From contig JAQGBZ010000182.1 in the NCBI GenBank assembly GCA_034687125.1, positions 1 through 64,000 of the forward strand: a stretch of DNA of 64,000 bases, written 5' to 3'. Below the pieces are notes generated by a model. That model saw only the letters and a list, made by a program, of their open reading frames with translations, ran no database searches and was not told the DNA's origin. The stretch comes from Neelides folsomi. Taxonomy: Eukaryota; Arthropoda; Collembola; Neelipleona; Neelidae. This document shows, one piece after another, positions 46,933 to 59,439 of this stretch (position 1 is its first letter; each line of letters begins with the position of its first letter). Position numbers and translations under genes: made by a program.

Positions 46933-49900
46933 ATGCTGGTCCAGGAGCCTGTTCAGGTTAAAAACACTTCTTTACCACTTGAGTATCTAATTATGTGACC
47001 TTCCTTATTTCAGAATTGTTAAATCAATTCCGTTCTTCCTATTTATTACGTCATATGATTTTTTTTAAATTTTAGTTGTATCATTGTTCGGGGTTTAGTG
47101 ATCAATATAATGGTGTTTTGGGTAATTTAACTTGAACACTTGTGCTAATCAAAATTTTATTTTACAGGCGGCCATTTGGCATTGTCTAAATCATTATGCA
47201 TTTAATGATGCGATCTTTTTGGCAGAACGGCTCCATGCTGAAGGTAAATTATGTTAAATATTTTAATTAAACCTCACTTTAATGTATATTTTATAACGAT
47301 CAAGGGATTATAATTACTTTTTTTTATAACTTAGGGTATTTTATACTTTAGTGTTTATGCCTTATAATTACATTTAAAGAAGCTAAATTCCACTTGTATT
47401 TATTAGTTAATTCGGAAGACAGCATTTTCCTACTTGCGACATGTTACTACCGAGCTAATCAGCGGAGCCAGTGTTATTCAATTCTCAAGAATCGGGGCAC
47501 TGTTCAAGCCCTCAATTCGAGATGTCGATTTCTCCTCTCAAAATGCTGCATAGATATGCAGAAGTAAATATCAGCTTATATAATTAAATATTATACCTAT
47601 ATTACATTCATTTTACGTTAATTAACAATAAATGATGTTTTAGATTTGAAGAGGCAGAAGAAGTTTTACTTCCAGGGAGTGAAGAGAAACGGGGAAAGAG
47701 TCCTTTGTCCCTCGATGCTCTTTCTTCCTTTGGAGACTCGACTCCATTCGCATCCAAACTTTTAGGCACAATATGCCAGCAGACTGATCGGGTTGAAATG
47801 GCTGGAGAAGCCTTTGCCCACTCTCTCAAGCTTAACCCTTTCCTGTGGGATTCATATGCGAATATATGCACAATGGGAGAAAACGTTGACCCCAACGTGA
47901 TGTTCCAGGTTAGAAATAGTTTCTCGCAATATTTTGTAGTATCATTAAATATTTGAACTGAATTTGAATGGGATTTTATTTATTATGATATTAAATTCTC
48001 ATTAGGTTCAACATTTGGAAAATTTTGCCATGTCTCATGGGACCCAGACTGTCGTTTCGGTAGTGGGGACTCACAATCAAGAGCCGTCTGCTGTAATGGG
48101 TCTTTGTAATCTCAACACAACAGATTCGGCTCCAAGATATATTAGGTAAGATTTTTACATCATTACTTTGTTTATTAATCTTTAAAAATTGCATTTATAA
48201 TTTAAAAACCATTTAACCTCATTTCTATTCACTAGCTCCAACACTCCTCTGTATAAAGCGGTTCATCATGTGAAACCAATTCCAATGGCTGAAGACTGGA
48301 ACGTTCTAAATCCTTCGAATAAGAATAGACCCGCCCCAAAAGCTCGGAACAATTTATTTACTAGCACTCCAATGGCAAACAATATTTCAACGTATGAATC
48401 ACATTATAAATAAACTTCAAGGAATTACAATACCCAAAAGAAAATTTTAAGAATTATTTTATTTTCTTCCAGATTTGGATTTCTTCCATTAGAGATGAGT
48501 GGTGAAAGTTTGGCAGGATATTCGTCAAGTAGTGGACCAGGGAATTCACCATTTCTTCATCTGAACCCTTTCGCATCTCCTCCTCCCCCATCGGACCCTT
48601 CAGAGCCTCGAGCAAAAAAGGTAAGTCAATTTTCCGATTTGCTTTGTATACCTTGAGCCTCCTTTTAAGAATCGAGGATCCAATTGTTCACATGTGGATT
48701 TCTCAGAAACACTCGCTACCTTTAATAATAATATGCAATGTGCACGGATGTTTGGACCTATTGCACTTGGCTATATTATATAACTTTAATATAAATATTT
48801 ATGCATTCACCACTCGCCACTTTATCTTATTTATTAAACTGAATGTTTTGTGTCTTTAAACTCAGAATGATTTTTTTCATTGTAGTTTTAAAGTATGTAC
48901 TCGATACTTTAAATGATTCTTTTTTTATATTCGTGTAAATATTTATGTCATTCTGTTTACATACATTTTTTACCACTGGAGTTGGGAAATTAACCACTTT
49001 TGTACACAATTTTGTAAATATTTATTTTATGTTGTTGAGCGAGAACCAATGTTTGGAATGATGAATGTCAACTCCTTTGGCCATTTCGGAAGCTACATTA
49101 ATTCGGGGTGTCTACTAATGACCGGGTGCGAGGGATTCTTAAAGGAGGGCCTTGCCTGCTATGCGTAGTTAGAAATCTCGATGGGTGTAGTTGTGAACCT
49201 GAGTACATGAACGAACAGCCATGTTTACGTGTGCCACCCTCGTGGCAGCCACAGCAGCAGTCAGCTGGAGCGATCCTTACGTCAACGGCCAACTCCCCCG
49301 CCACACCCGCCACGCCGCAGCAGCCCCTCATCCCGCAGACGGCCAACGTACGCAGGTCGTCGCGTCTCTTTTCCACAAACAACATCTCTGTCAAAGTAAG
49401 TCAATTTTCCCCCTTTTATCCCTTTTCTAAAATGATTTTTTTAAATTATTCTAATTAAAATTGATGGCATTTATTATAAGGGGGTTGGATATGAACAGGA
49501 AAATAGCAAGACGCCATCGAGGAATCGACTGACGGACAGCAAATCACCAATTCGAAAGAGTAAGAATCGGGCCGGCCGGACGTCCACAGTCACATCGAAC
49601 AACTCAACGTTTCTTGAAAATCATCGAAACACACAACTGAACGAGTCAAATGATGAAGAGATGAAGTTTATCACTCCAACCGGAGGTGACAAAGTTGGGA
49701 CTCCGCTGCCAAATGGTCTCACTAGTGGAACCAACACTACTCCGCTTTCACAGACTCATCTTGCTCAACAAGTTATTCAAGTCCAAAAACAATCAGCAGG
49801 TTAAAAATTACTTTGTTTTATTGTTACATACCTACTATTCTATTTTTCTATTCATGTTTGTAACTGTCTTTTAATTGTTGAATTATTTTTTGAATTTTCA

Positions 49901-51339
49901 GAAGGTCTTATGAGTCTCTTGAGAGATTTAGGAAAAGGCTTTAAGCATCTATGCCGTTTTGAAAATAATGAAGCTATTGAGGCCTTCACGTCGATCAGTT
50001 CAATTCACCAAGACACTGGTTGGGTTCTGGGTCAAATTGCCAAAGCCCATTTTGAGCTCTCAAACTATGAAGAAGCCATTAAGTGAGTTATATTTATTTA
50101 ATGTTTGATTAATGCCTTTGTATTAGATGTATGAGTTTTATGAGTATAATGGTTGAATTTGTTTCAGGGTTTTTACTGCAATGAGGTCGAAAGAACCACA
50201 CAGAGTGGAAGGAGTTGAATGGTTGAGCACGGCTCTATGGCATCTCCAAAAAGAAGTAGAGCTTTCCGCTCTTGCCTATGACCTCATGATGAGTGATAGG
50301 AAGGATACTGCAACGTGGATCGCTGCGGGTAATTGTTTTTCTCTTCATAAAGAACATGAAACGGCTATCAAGTACTTCAAGAGAGCGATTCAGGTAAATG
50401 ACCCTTTCAATATTACTGAATTAATTGAAAAATTAAACATTTAAATTATTATCCACAACTAAAAACTTATTTTGTTAATTTTTGTAAAAAGTAATTTAAT
50501 TTTATTTAAAACCTCTTTTTAGATGGACCCTTCTTTCGCTTATGGTTACACTCTAATGGGCCATGAGTATGTGGCGACGGAGGAGCTGGAAAAGGCAATG
50601 CGATGCTTTAGAAATGCAGCTCGTCGGGAACCCCGTCATTACAATGCTTGGTACGGCATTGGAATGATTTATTATAAGCAAGAGAGGTTCAAAGAATCGG
50701 AGATTTATTACCAAAAAGCGATTGAAATTCATCCGAACAACTCCGTGCTCCTTTGTCACTTGGGCGTAGTTCAGCATGCCGTTGGGAGAACTGAAGCCGC
50801 CCTCGCCACCTTTTCAAAAGCTCTAAGAGAGAACCCCTCCGATCCTCTGTGCAAGTTTCATAGGGCCTCCGTTTACTTCGCAATCAACAGATTGGATGAT
50901 GCTCTCACTGAACTCGAAGAATTAAAACAAATCGTCCCCAAAGAGTCCCTTGTTTACTTTTTAATCGCCAAAGTAAGTTTTTAGTGTCTTGATTTTTTAG
51001 TGGTTTAAAGCAAATTCGATTCCATAATCTAGTTATTTTTTAAATCATTTCCATTATATAATTATTTTTTGTATTTTCCAGGTGTATTCGAAAAAAGGGG
51101 ATACTCATAAAGCGCTGCTTCACTTTTCATGGGCGACTGACCTCGACCCACGAGGAGCAAATAACCAAATAAAAGAGAGCATTGAACCCGTGCTCTCTCG
51201 ATCTATCACTTCTCTTGTTGCTGGACAGGGCGACACAACGCCTGTCTTACCCGAAGAGCCCATTGACTCGAGAGAACTTGAAGGAATGGAACTCTCCGCC
51301 GTTTCTCCTGTTGGCTCAATGTCAGACAGGACTTTCTAA
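46933..51339 (+). CDS. CDC27: CDC27/APC3, TPR subunit of the anaphase-promoting complex
   Basis: CDC27 is a TPR dimer of the APC/C ubiquitin ligase that receives the IR tail of the CDC20/CDH1 activators. Thirteen exons join in phase to 842 residues (824 in human): 46933-46956, 47168-47243, 47407-47563, 47644-47908, 48006-48145, 48236-48391, 48473-48620, 49249-49395, 49499-49799, 49902-50082, 50168-50393, 50523-50972 and 51082-51339. The start is MLVQEPVQAAIWHCLNHYAF. Residues 1-174 are the N-terminal dimerising TPRs. Residues about 175-470 are low-complexity, with the conserved RRSSRLF then KENSK. The TPR superhelix runs from EGLMSLLRDLGKG to the end, including WIAAGNCFSLHKEHETAIKY, YTLMGHEYVATEELEKAM, HYNAWYGIGMIYYKQERF and LEELKQIVPKESLVYFLIAK. 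Exon 9 could also begin at 49481 in the same frame, adding six residues. Exon 8's acceptor was chosen by frame and is the least certain border. Confidence 0.97.
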
Positions 51340-51356
51340 TTACCGCCTTTTCCTCG

Positions 51357-51362
51357 AATAAA
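51357..51362 (+). promoter_or_regulatory. Poly(A) signal of CDC27
   Basis: AATAAA 18 bases after the CDC27 stop, on the coding strand. A second, AT-rich stretch with AATAAA-like words follows near 51556. Confidence 0.55.
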
Positions 51363-52380
51363 TGAATAGCAGTTACAATTTAATAATTAAATAATTTACT
51401 TATTAAGATCCTCACTTCCCCTAATTCTCGAATATTTAACTTTTTTCTTTTCTGCATCCCTCCTCGAGATTTTTTTGTCAATTTTCCATATCGTTCATTT
51501 TCCTCCGTACTTTTTTGATAGAATTTAAAGCCTCGTCATTGACTTATTTATTTTTAATAAAAAATATCACTAGTTAGACAATTGCACGCTAAAATTGAAT
51601 AAAACTCGATTGGATGTTTTTAATTACAGTTAATTTGTATATCAGACGTTTATTATCCATTCATAATCCGATTCAATGTGTATCCTTTAAGTTTAAACGA
51701 TGCGTTTATATATTATGTAATTAATGTACGTATGTATTTATGATTGTAACTATTCTGTAGACATTTATGTTTATATTCGGATATATGAATGTTATATAAG
51801 ATGGAAATAATAATTTCTTTAATTCGCATTTTCATTCAAATTGTTATTATTAAAGAACAAATCATACTTCCATGAAGCATTTTTATTCACAACACTATAT
51901 GAGATGAAGGTGAAGAGCTTTAAAAGCAGGAAATGTGTTAGAATAATGCGTTTATTAAATCACGACAAACTTGATATAACTTATTAGTTTTCAAATAAAT
52001 TTCTCATACAGAGAAGGGAATCTTAAAGACTACGCAATAATATATGCTAGTTAAAAAGTAGCGTTCATACAATATAATAATTGGGGGAACGGGCTGACGA
52101 TAATAATATATAATCATTTTTTTGAAAATATTTGCTGATAGCTAAGAACAGTGACAACTAAAATATTTAAAGTTAAATTGTTTTTAAAGTCCCAGGACAC
52201 AAGACGAGTTGTGGGTTTTCGAAATCTTAATAATGGAATTCAACAGTTTCATTATCAATTGATATTTCTTCTAACATCTGCTCTAAATTTAAATACGATG
52301 TAATTTCACAAATGTAAAGATTAATTAAATTTATTTTGCTGGTGTAAACTAGCGAATTCAATCAATTGACGCGATGATTT
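51363..52380. other. Spacer between the CDC27 and SMG7-like 3' ends
   Basis: The convergent 3' ends meet here. The sequence is AT-rich without open frames. The SMG7-like 3' UTR lies at its right end, with AATAAA on the minus strand at 52330-52335. Nothing else is recognised. Confidence 0.55.
52330..52335 (-). promoter_or_regulatory. Candidate poly(A) signal of the SMG7-like gene
   Basis: AATAAA on the minus strand 46 bases after the stop codon. Confidence 0.55.
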
Positions 52381-55300
52381 TTAGTTTTTCCATCCATCAC
52401 CCCCGTCATCGGAATCTGGCTGGAGTGGCGTCCAGATGGAATGAAACAAAGATGAGAAGTGGGTCGACTCAGAGTCGAGCTCAATGTCGAGCGATGTAGC
52501 AGAAGAAAGGTCCGGTGGAGTGGCAAGCATAATTGAATCCCCAGCGTCTTCCGAAATCTCGGATCCTCCGGCCGAAGGGCTCGAGGTTCCTTCAGCCCCC
52601 ATGTGGAAATCGTTCCAACATGAAGAGCCCTCATGGTCGGAGAAGTTCGAGAAAGTGTCGGGTGAGTCAAATGGAAGCGACCCCTCCGTTGGGGACAGCA
52701 AATTTGAAATGATGGATTGAAGAGCCACATTGCGACGAGACGGGGCTCGGAACAGTCGTGGCACCTGAGACATGAAGGGAATCTCACCGTACAATCCGTT
52801 CCCGCCCCTCTCAATAAAACTGAGACGAGAGTGGGAAAGTGTTTCCGCCGCTTTGAGGAGCCGGCAAACTCGGATGGGAATCACTTTCTCATCACTCTCT
52901 TCCAACAACACTCTGGAATTTAAAATAAATAAATGTCATTTAAAATTCAAGTTTTTTACAATGTAAATTACATATTACAGATAGTAGTTAAATGATTAAA
53001 ACGTCGACTTACTGGAGCGTCTCATAGTTTCGACAGACTGGAATGAATCCTAAGAGTTTTTTCTCTTCGGGGAGAATCATAAACTCGAGCTCATTGGATT
53101 GCAAAGATGCAAGAAGAGCATTTTCTTGACCAACAACTCCGTTCAGAAGAGTGCAAAGAGCTCCAACACAAATTTTTGAACGGAAGGCTGTGTTGCTCAA
53201 TATAAATCCATTAACACGAAGCCAGTCCATAAAGATTTTCACTAATAATAGGAAAACCATATAAATTAGTCAGTGAGCCTAAAATTATTAACAATATAAA
53301 AAGTAAAGATGATGAGTCCGACTGCCGACTAACAAGTAATGTACAATACATTCAAAATATTGATATAAACTTAAGATAATTCTTACAATGAGATAGAGCA
53401 TAAAAAGAATGTAAATCAGGAAATCCAATGGCAGCAATGAGTATTGCATTCATGATGGCCGCAAGAAGTTCAAGAATGTAGGACTCATTCGTTTGTCCCA
53501 TTCCAATGAGATTCTTATCCGATTCGCGTTTCCAGGCCCAAAGTCCAATGACGATGAGTCGGAAGAGCTGAGTAGAACTCACAGAACCCATAGACAAAAG
53601 AGGAGAAAGGAGGGTCATAAGAGAAGCGGAATTGAGATTGAAATCGACTCCGCCAACAGCTTTTAGGAACATAACAATGACTTCCTCCACACTAGAACAC
53701 GGCTTCAATCTACAAATTCAAAAATCATTATTTAACTTAATATGATTTTAAGTATTTTAATCGAGATTTTTTATGATGCTTTACTGGTTAAGACGGTTGA
53801 AAAGACTCTCGAGATTTTGATGAGCAGGATGAAATGGATTTAATACAGAAACTGCTCGAGCATAATAATAAATGCTTCCAAGTACCGAATCGACTCCTTT
53901 GTTGTCAATGAGCATTTGAACAAGGCCCATTTGATTGTAAGGTTGTCCGTTGGAAGGACTTACTGCCGATGATTTGTCATACCTTCAATTATCAATTTAA
54001 AAGTTAAACTTTCCCTTTTCAACAATATACTCATACACTGGTTCTTTAATTGAAAATTATTAAATTTAATAATGTTATAAATTACATTTTGAGAGCTTCA
54101 GGGAATGCACCCCGGTATCGAAGTAAGTCTCCCACATGGACAAGGGAGTTTTGAATCACGTAATATAGAGAATTCTTGCTTGGAGCATTCATTCCATTGT
54201 TCAAACCTGGAGTTGTGCAATAAAGACTCCTTACTGCATTCCGACTATAATAAGAAAATTGATTTTATTAGATTGAAAATAAATAAATTACATAATATTG
54301 TGTAATAGGGTAATATTGGTCGAATTATAAAAAAATATTAAAAAAGTACTTGATAAAAGGGACATCGAAGTTTATGCCAATGTCATGGATTAAGCCTAGA
54401 TAGAAGCCGACGCCGCACTCGATCATGATATGAAACAAAGACTTGTCCCCGCGTCCAAATCGAGTCAAAGGAGTCTTGAAACAATCGTTCCACATAAAGT
54501 TATCCATCTGCCGACTTACAGCTCCGTCCAAATCGCTCATTATCAGCTTTTTGTACAGTGGCTTAAAATAATAAATATCATGTCATTTAATATTGCAAAT
54601 TCATTTATTATTGCTAGGAAAAGCCCTCTCTTTGACATAATAAACATAAAATGATCTTGAATGAGTAATTCACCTGCAATTCTGTGCTAATCATCAAAAT
54701 AGACTCGTTCGTCAACTGGAGCGAAATGTCATTAAGCTTCACACGCAAGTCTTCAAGCCTCCTGTTAAATATTTAGCAATAAATTAATTTCATTTAATAA
54801 AATTGTATTTTCATCAGCCCAATGCCAATTTACAGGCAATAGAAATAGAATTTTTAATTTTAAAGAACATCTTAATTTACCTTCTTTGGTAAAATAATAA
54901 TAATCTAACCAACGATATGATATAATACATTCTAGAAAATATTTCTAAAATGAGAAGTAAGTCATAAAAGTAAATACCTAGAAATGTTCAAATTAAATAG
55001 GTAATTATAAAACAGACGCCATGCTCATTTTCCATATTATATATTTATGTTAAGCAAATATTTGAAAGAACAAAGAAACAAAGGTGTTTCAAGGCAAAGT
55101 TAAGACTCGCGGTAATTCAGATTATTGGTAATAGGTATGCAAGTTTTGTGGAAAGATAAGAACAAACAAAAGCAAAAACAGGCTTTCAATAATTTACATG
55201 AAAATATCTACCAAATGTCGTATCGAAATTCTTCCAGTTTAGTTTATTTAACTTTCTTAACTTTTAACTGTTGTTACTGTCTATTAAATCTCTTCTCCTC

Positions 55301-55402
55301 ATACATAAAAACGTAAATGTCTCAGTTGTCTACAAAGGAAATGAATTGTCTTGAATCTTCGACTTACCCAATTTGGAGCTGAAGAATTTCGGAGTTATTC
55401 AT
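52381..55402 (-). CDS. SMG7: SMG7-like EST1-family nonsense-mediated decay factor
   Basis: SMG7 binds phosphorylated UPF1 through a 14-3-3-like TPR domain and steers targets to decay. Eight exons join in phase to 591 residues: 55368-55402, 54674-54761, 54350-54561, 54086-54244, 53785-53982, 53387-53709, 53013-53241 and 52381-52912. The N-terminal region aligns well: PLYKKLIMSDLDGAVSRQMD, then FMWNDCFKTPLTRF with K70 at the position of human K66, a phosphoserine contact. NSLVHVGDLLRYRG keeps the conserved arginine, and SNGQPYNQMGLVQ, SIYYYARAVSVLNPFHPAHQ and NLESLF follow. Later MDWLRVNG and ILPEEKKLLGFIP match the EST1 C-terminal helical region. The last exon becomes acidic and serine-rich and ends in DGWKN. 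No PIN domain is present, which fits SMG7 and argues against SMG5 or SMG6. It is much shorter than vertebrate SMG7 (about 1,100 residues), so the long tail is missing or reduced. Confidence 0.9.
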
Positions 55403-56859
55403 GGTTTCGGCAGGAGTTGACCTCGGACGTCGACTGAAGAAGGATTAAAATTACCCCGTGTGAGGATGTTAGTTCGCCGTTCTCGGCTCACTGGTCAAAA
55501 TAAGAAAAACAACGGGGAGTGTTAATTTGGAGGAAGAAAAACAAATGTCCCTAAAGCTCCATGGGAGAGCTTTAAATGAGCGGTGAGATCCACGGGAGCG
55601 GATGACCAATATTTCTCCATTATCACTTCGAGGAAACGAGGGGTGTGTTTTAAATATTTCATAGATATTATTTAAATTATACCTAGGTTTACTTGGGACG
55701 ATTCACCGCCTCCTTCGTCTGCTCTTCTTATCTCTCCTTCTTGCAAAGGGCGATTTGATCCACCTCACCATTCCTTCGTCGACCCTTCAGTTGGAATATC
55801 TCTCGGAAGGACAAGATGTTAAATATCCCCACACAGATTATCTAAATAAACATTGAATATGAATATATAAAATATCGTCCTCAGTATATTTATTTTTACT
55901 TTACCTTAAGTTTTTACTTTACAACTGCTACTGTTAATACTGCAACATACAACTACAACATCGACGTCGACTAAAAAGAACACACGTACACGTAATAAAA
56001 AATAATTTACGTGTGCAGGATTATAAATTTTACATTCCTCCCGCTCTACCACGCTCCTTTCAGCTTACTATCAAACACTACAGAATCATATGAATCACAT
56101 AACGTCGAAACAAAGGAAAACGGTCGGGTCTTCACACTTCATATTAGATCCAAACTACAAAATTGTTCTACTAAAATAGCAAATAAATGATACGCATAAT
56201 GCTCAAAATGTACAAAAGAATATTGAAGTAAAACTTTTGCACCATTCGAATGGTGCAAAGAAGGCATTCTTTGCAAATTGATGGTATGGAATGGAATTAC
56301 AATTAATGATTTATTATTATTTGCTCAATGAAATAGTATGCTTTAGATTTATCATATGGCAGTACATGTTGTATGAATAATGTGTAATTATATTTGCATG
56401 AAAGGATATTTTTTATTATAAGTTGATGTTTCGTTTATTTTTAATAAAAATAATATTTAGTCGACAACTTAACTCAAAATAGCTCAAAACTCTAAATTCA
56501 TTGTAATTGGCTTGTACATTTTACATAAAATCTAAAAAATTACAATGCTCTTATAATTAACTTTTACAGTTAAAGCAATTGCATATTTTACTTTTTTACC
56601 CTTTATTAATAATAGTAATGCATCTACCTAATCGTAATTGTTAATATATTAGGTAAAGTATTTATGTAAGGTAGGTATACTATAGTTAACTACCTACATA
56701 CTACTGCAGTTATCCTTATGTAGTGTCTTGAGAGTAAATGTATGAATTCGCTATTTTAGAAAGGGCATATTGAACTTTTTGTAACTTTCATATTGTAATA
56801 ATGAAGAAAAGCTACTTGAAAGTGATCAGTAGTATAGAATTTTACTTGAAAGTTTCCTA
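55403..56859. other. SMG7-like upstream region
   Basis: The first 400 bases are less AT-rich and probably hold the promoter and 5' UTR of the SMG7-like gene. The rest is AT-rich with no supported feature. Confidence 0.5.
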
Positions 56860-57243
56860 CAGTTCAATCCGCTTGGAGGTTGACATAGGAGAAATGAAAT
56901 TGAGTTAGTAACTTTGGATAATTCTCAAATAAACAAAAACTTTTAATTTTAAAAATCAAATTGACGAATTGCTAAAACTGAGCATCATTTTGAGACAAAC
57001 ACTGAAATAATGGTTGCTCTTATCTATCTCGAATGTCGTCGAATGTTAAAATTGGAATGTTCTGACCCGTTTGAATGATTTGTTAAATAGAATTCGGTTC
57101 CTGCCATGCTAGCCACAGTTGAAAATATTTGAATTTCATTATATTTCATTTTTAGAAATTAATTTTTTTGTTTATTTGAGAATATCTAAAGTTACTAACT
57201 CAATTTCATTTCTCCTATGTCAACCTCCAAACGGATTGAACTA
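56860..57243. mobile_element. Miniature inverted-repeat element (MITE) with about 80-bp TIRs
   Basis: The left arm starts CAGTTCAATCCGCTTGGAGG and the right arm, reversed, TAGTTCAATCCGTTTGGAGG. Both then run TTGACATAGGAGAAATGAAA and on to CTCAAATAAACA with only a few differences over about 80 bases. TA lies directly outside both ends (56858-56859 and 57244-57245). The 384-bp interior codes for nothing. The TA site suggests a Tc1/mariner-type family, different from the two elements near 9.6 and 12.5 kb. Confidence 0.9.
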
Positions 57244-59439
57244 TATACATAGAGTAATGTCATCGTATTAAAAAATTTGAAATGATCTATAATTTTACTC
57301 CATTAATTATCAAGTCTTAAATTATCTGTAGCTTAATTACAATCAATTAAACCAAACAGTATATTAAAATCTAAAATCTTTATAGTCTAATACAACGAAG
57401 CAAAAGTTGTCGGTTCAAATGCTCTTAAATGTATGGTAAAGTAGCTGACTGACAATGAGCTACCCACTAATATTCGAATCATTTATCTATTAAATCCCTA
57501 TTATGTAATACTCATAAGTACTTACTTTATATACTTAATGTTAGTACTTAGGTGCTTACAATTAATATGTTATAGGGACATTTTAATCAATCATTAAGTA
57601 TTTATAATTAATACCATTGCTAATTAATAACCATTAAATTCGTACCATTATTAGTTATCTAAATCTAAATACCATACTATCAGTACCTATGAATTTATGG
57701 AATGTCTAATTATTCGACCACAGTATTTCGATTTCAATATTTACGTTCTAAGTCAAGAACATATTATTTATACCAATTAATTAATACTTACCAATACAAT
57801 ACATACATTGTAATATAAATAAAATTATAACCTACCTAATGTAAATATGGAATTCAAGTTCATTGAAATGTTCTCATATAAGCTCACTAGTATCTCTCTA
57901 TTATAAAGATTTTAATATACTTATACTGATTTAGTAAATGAGGTTTATATAATACTATTATGGGATTTTGTACAGAAACAATACTTATTATACTGACAAT
58001 ATAATACAATTTTAACTAGATAATACACAAGAAACATCTAAGCATTTTTGAACTGTAAAATATCATATCACTATTTAAATGGACGGTCGCACTTGTCAAC
58101 ATTTACAAATGTTTCTCCTTAAGAATACATTTTGAGGCAATTCGGTGAATGTAGATAAAATGTCTTAAAAAGCTGAGGAATTAGCAAATTCTCTTCAGCT
58201 AATCGAGACAATTTATGCTTTTTAATATTAATTTTCCTTTAAGTAATTTTACAATATGTTATAGTAAAATGTTCTATCATCTACCATAAACTATTCAACT
58301 AACGATAAAATTGCCTATATTCATATTAAATTGAATATTTATCTAATTATCTTTTAATTCGTAGTACTTTCCCTTTATACAAATAGATAGTAATATGTAA
58401 TTATCATATTCCTATTTATCCTAATGAATAAATTATATTATTTAAACATAATTATAACAATATAAATGATAAATACCAATAAGTAGTTGCCTTCTATATA
58501 CTAATTTTCAATGAAAGTTGTAGTTAATTTTCAGAATAGTGAATGTACCAATGTCATATGCTTTTGGTATCTACAGTATAAACATAATATTTTGGTTAAA
58601 ATCCAAAAAAATCATTTCTTCCTTAAATGTTAGTGTTATTAGATTACAGTTAATTTAATTCTACATAAAGATTTAATAAATACATTAGCAGCAAAAATTG
58701 TTAAATACTTAAAATCTAAAATTGATAATAAATAGTACTTTTTAAAATTAAATAATTAAATTGCTCATTGATATGAACTTTAAGATTTTACTTATTATAA
58801 AGTATTACACATCTGTACTTATTCCAGATAAATAAATAGTTGCGTGAACCATTATTGATGTCATCAATACAGTTAAACATTTGAACTCATCTAGCATCTT
58901 TAGGTAATAAATACCTTAAGATAACTTACCTACATACCTAATGCATACAATAAACTTAATGCTTAGTGTAACAATATATCTATAAGAATCATCCACTTGA
59001 GATCACACCAGGATACAAAGTTTCATCTTGAGAAATTTGTTCTTTATTCTTTGTGGTAAATGAATAAATTAAAGGTAAATAAATATACGAATAACATAAA
59101 TAATGTTTAAAAACTAAAATAATTTTGTACCACCCCTATTAAAACTGTTCTGTATTGAGATTTTTTATCAATGTAATAATAAAATAAATTATATTTATAC
59201 AATCTAATACACGTTCCGATTAATATGAACAAGAATTATTAACAAAATATCTTAATTTTAAGCATGGAATGTGCGTTTAAGAGGGACGTCATTTTGCGTA
59301 AAAATGAGAATTATTTGTAAATCACGGAACACATAATAAAAGAAAAACAGAAAAGAAATTATAAATTAAAAACGTCAATTCAATCGTCAATACGAAATAA
59401 ATACAAAATAATAAAAAAAATTGTTATATTATACTTATT
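57244..59439. other. AT-rich region downstream of the RREB1-like gene
   Basis: Very AT-rich with no open frames of note. The part next to 59439 must hold the 3' UTR of the RREB1-like gene on the minus strand. The first clear minus-strand AATAAA is about 400 bases past the stop. Confidence 0.5.
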
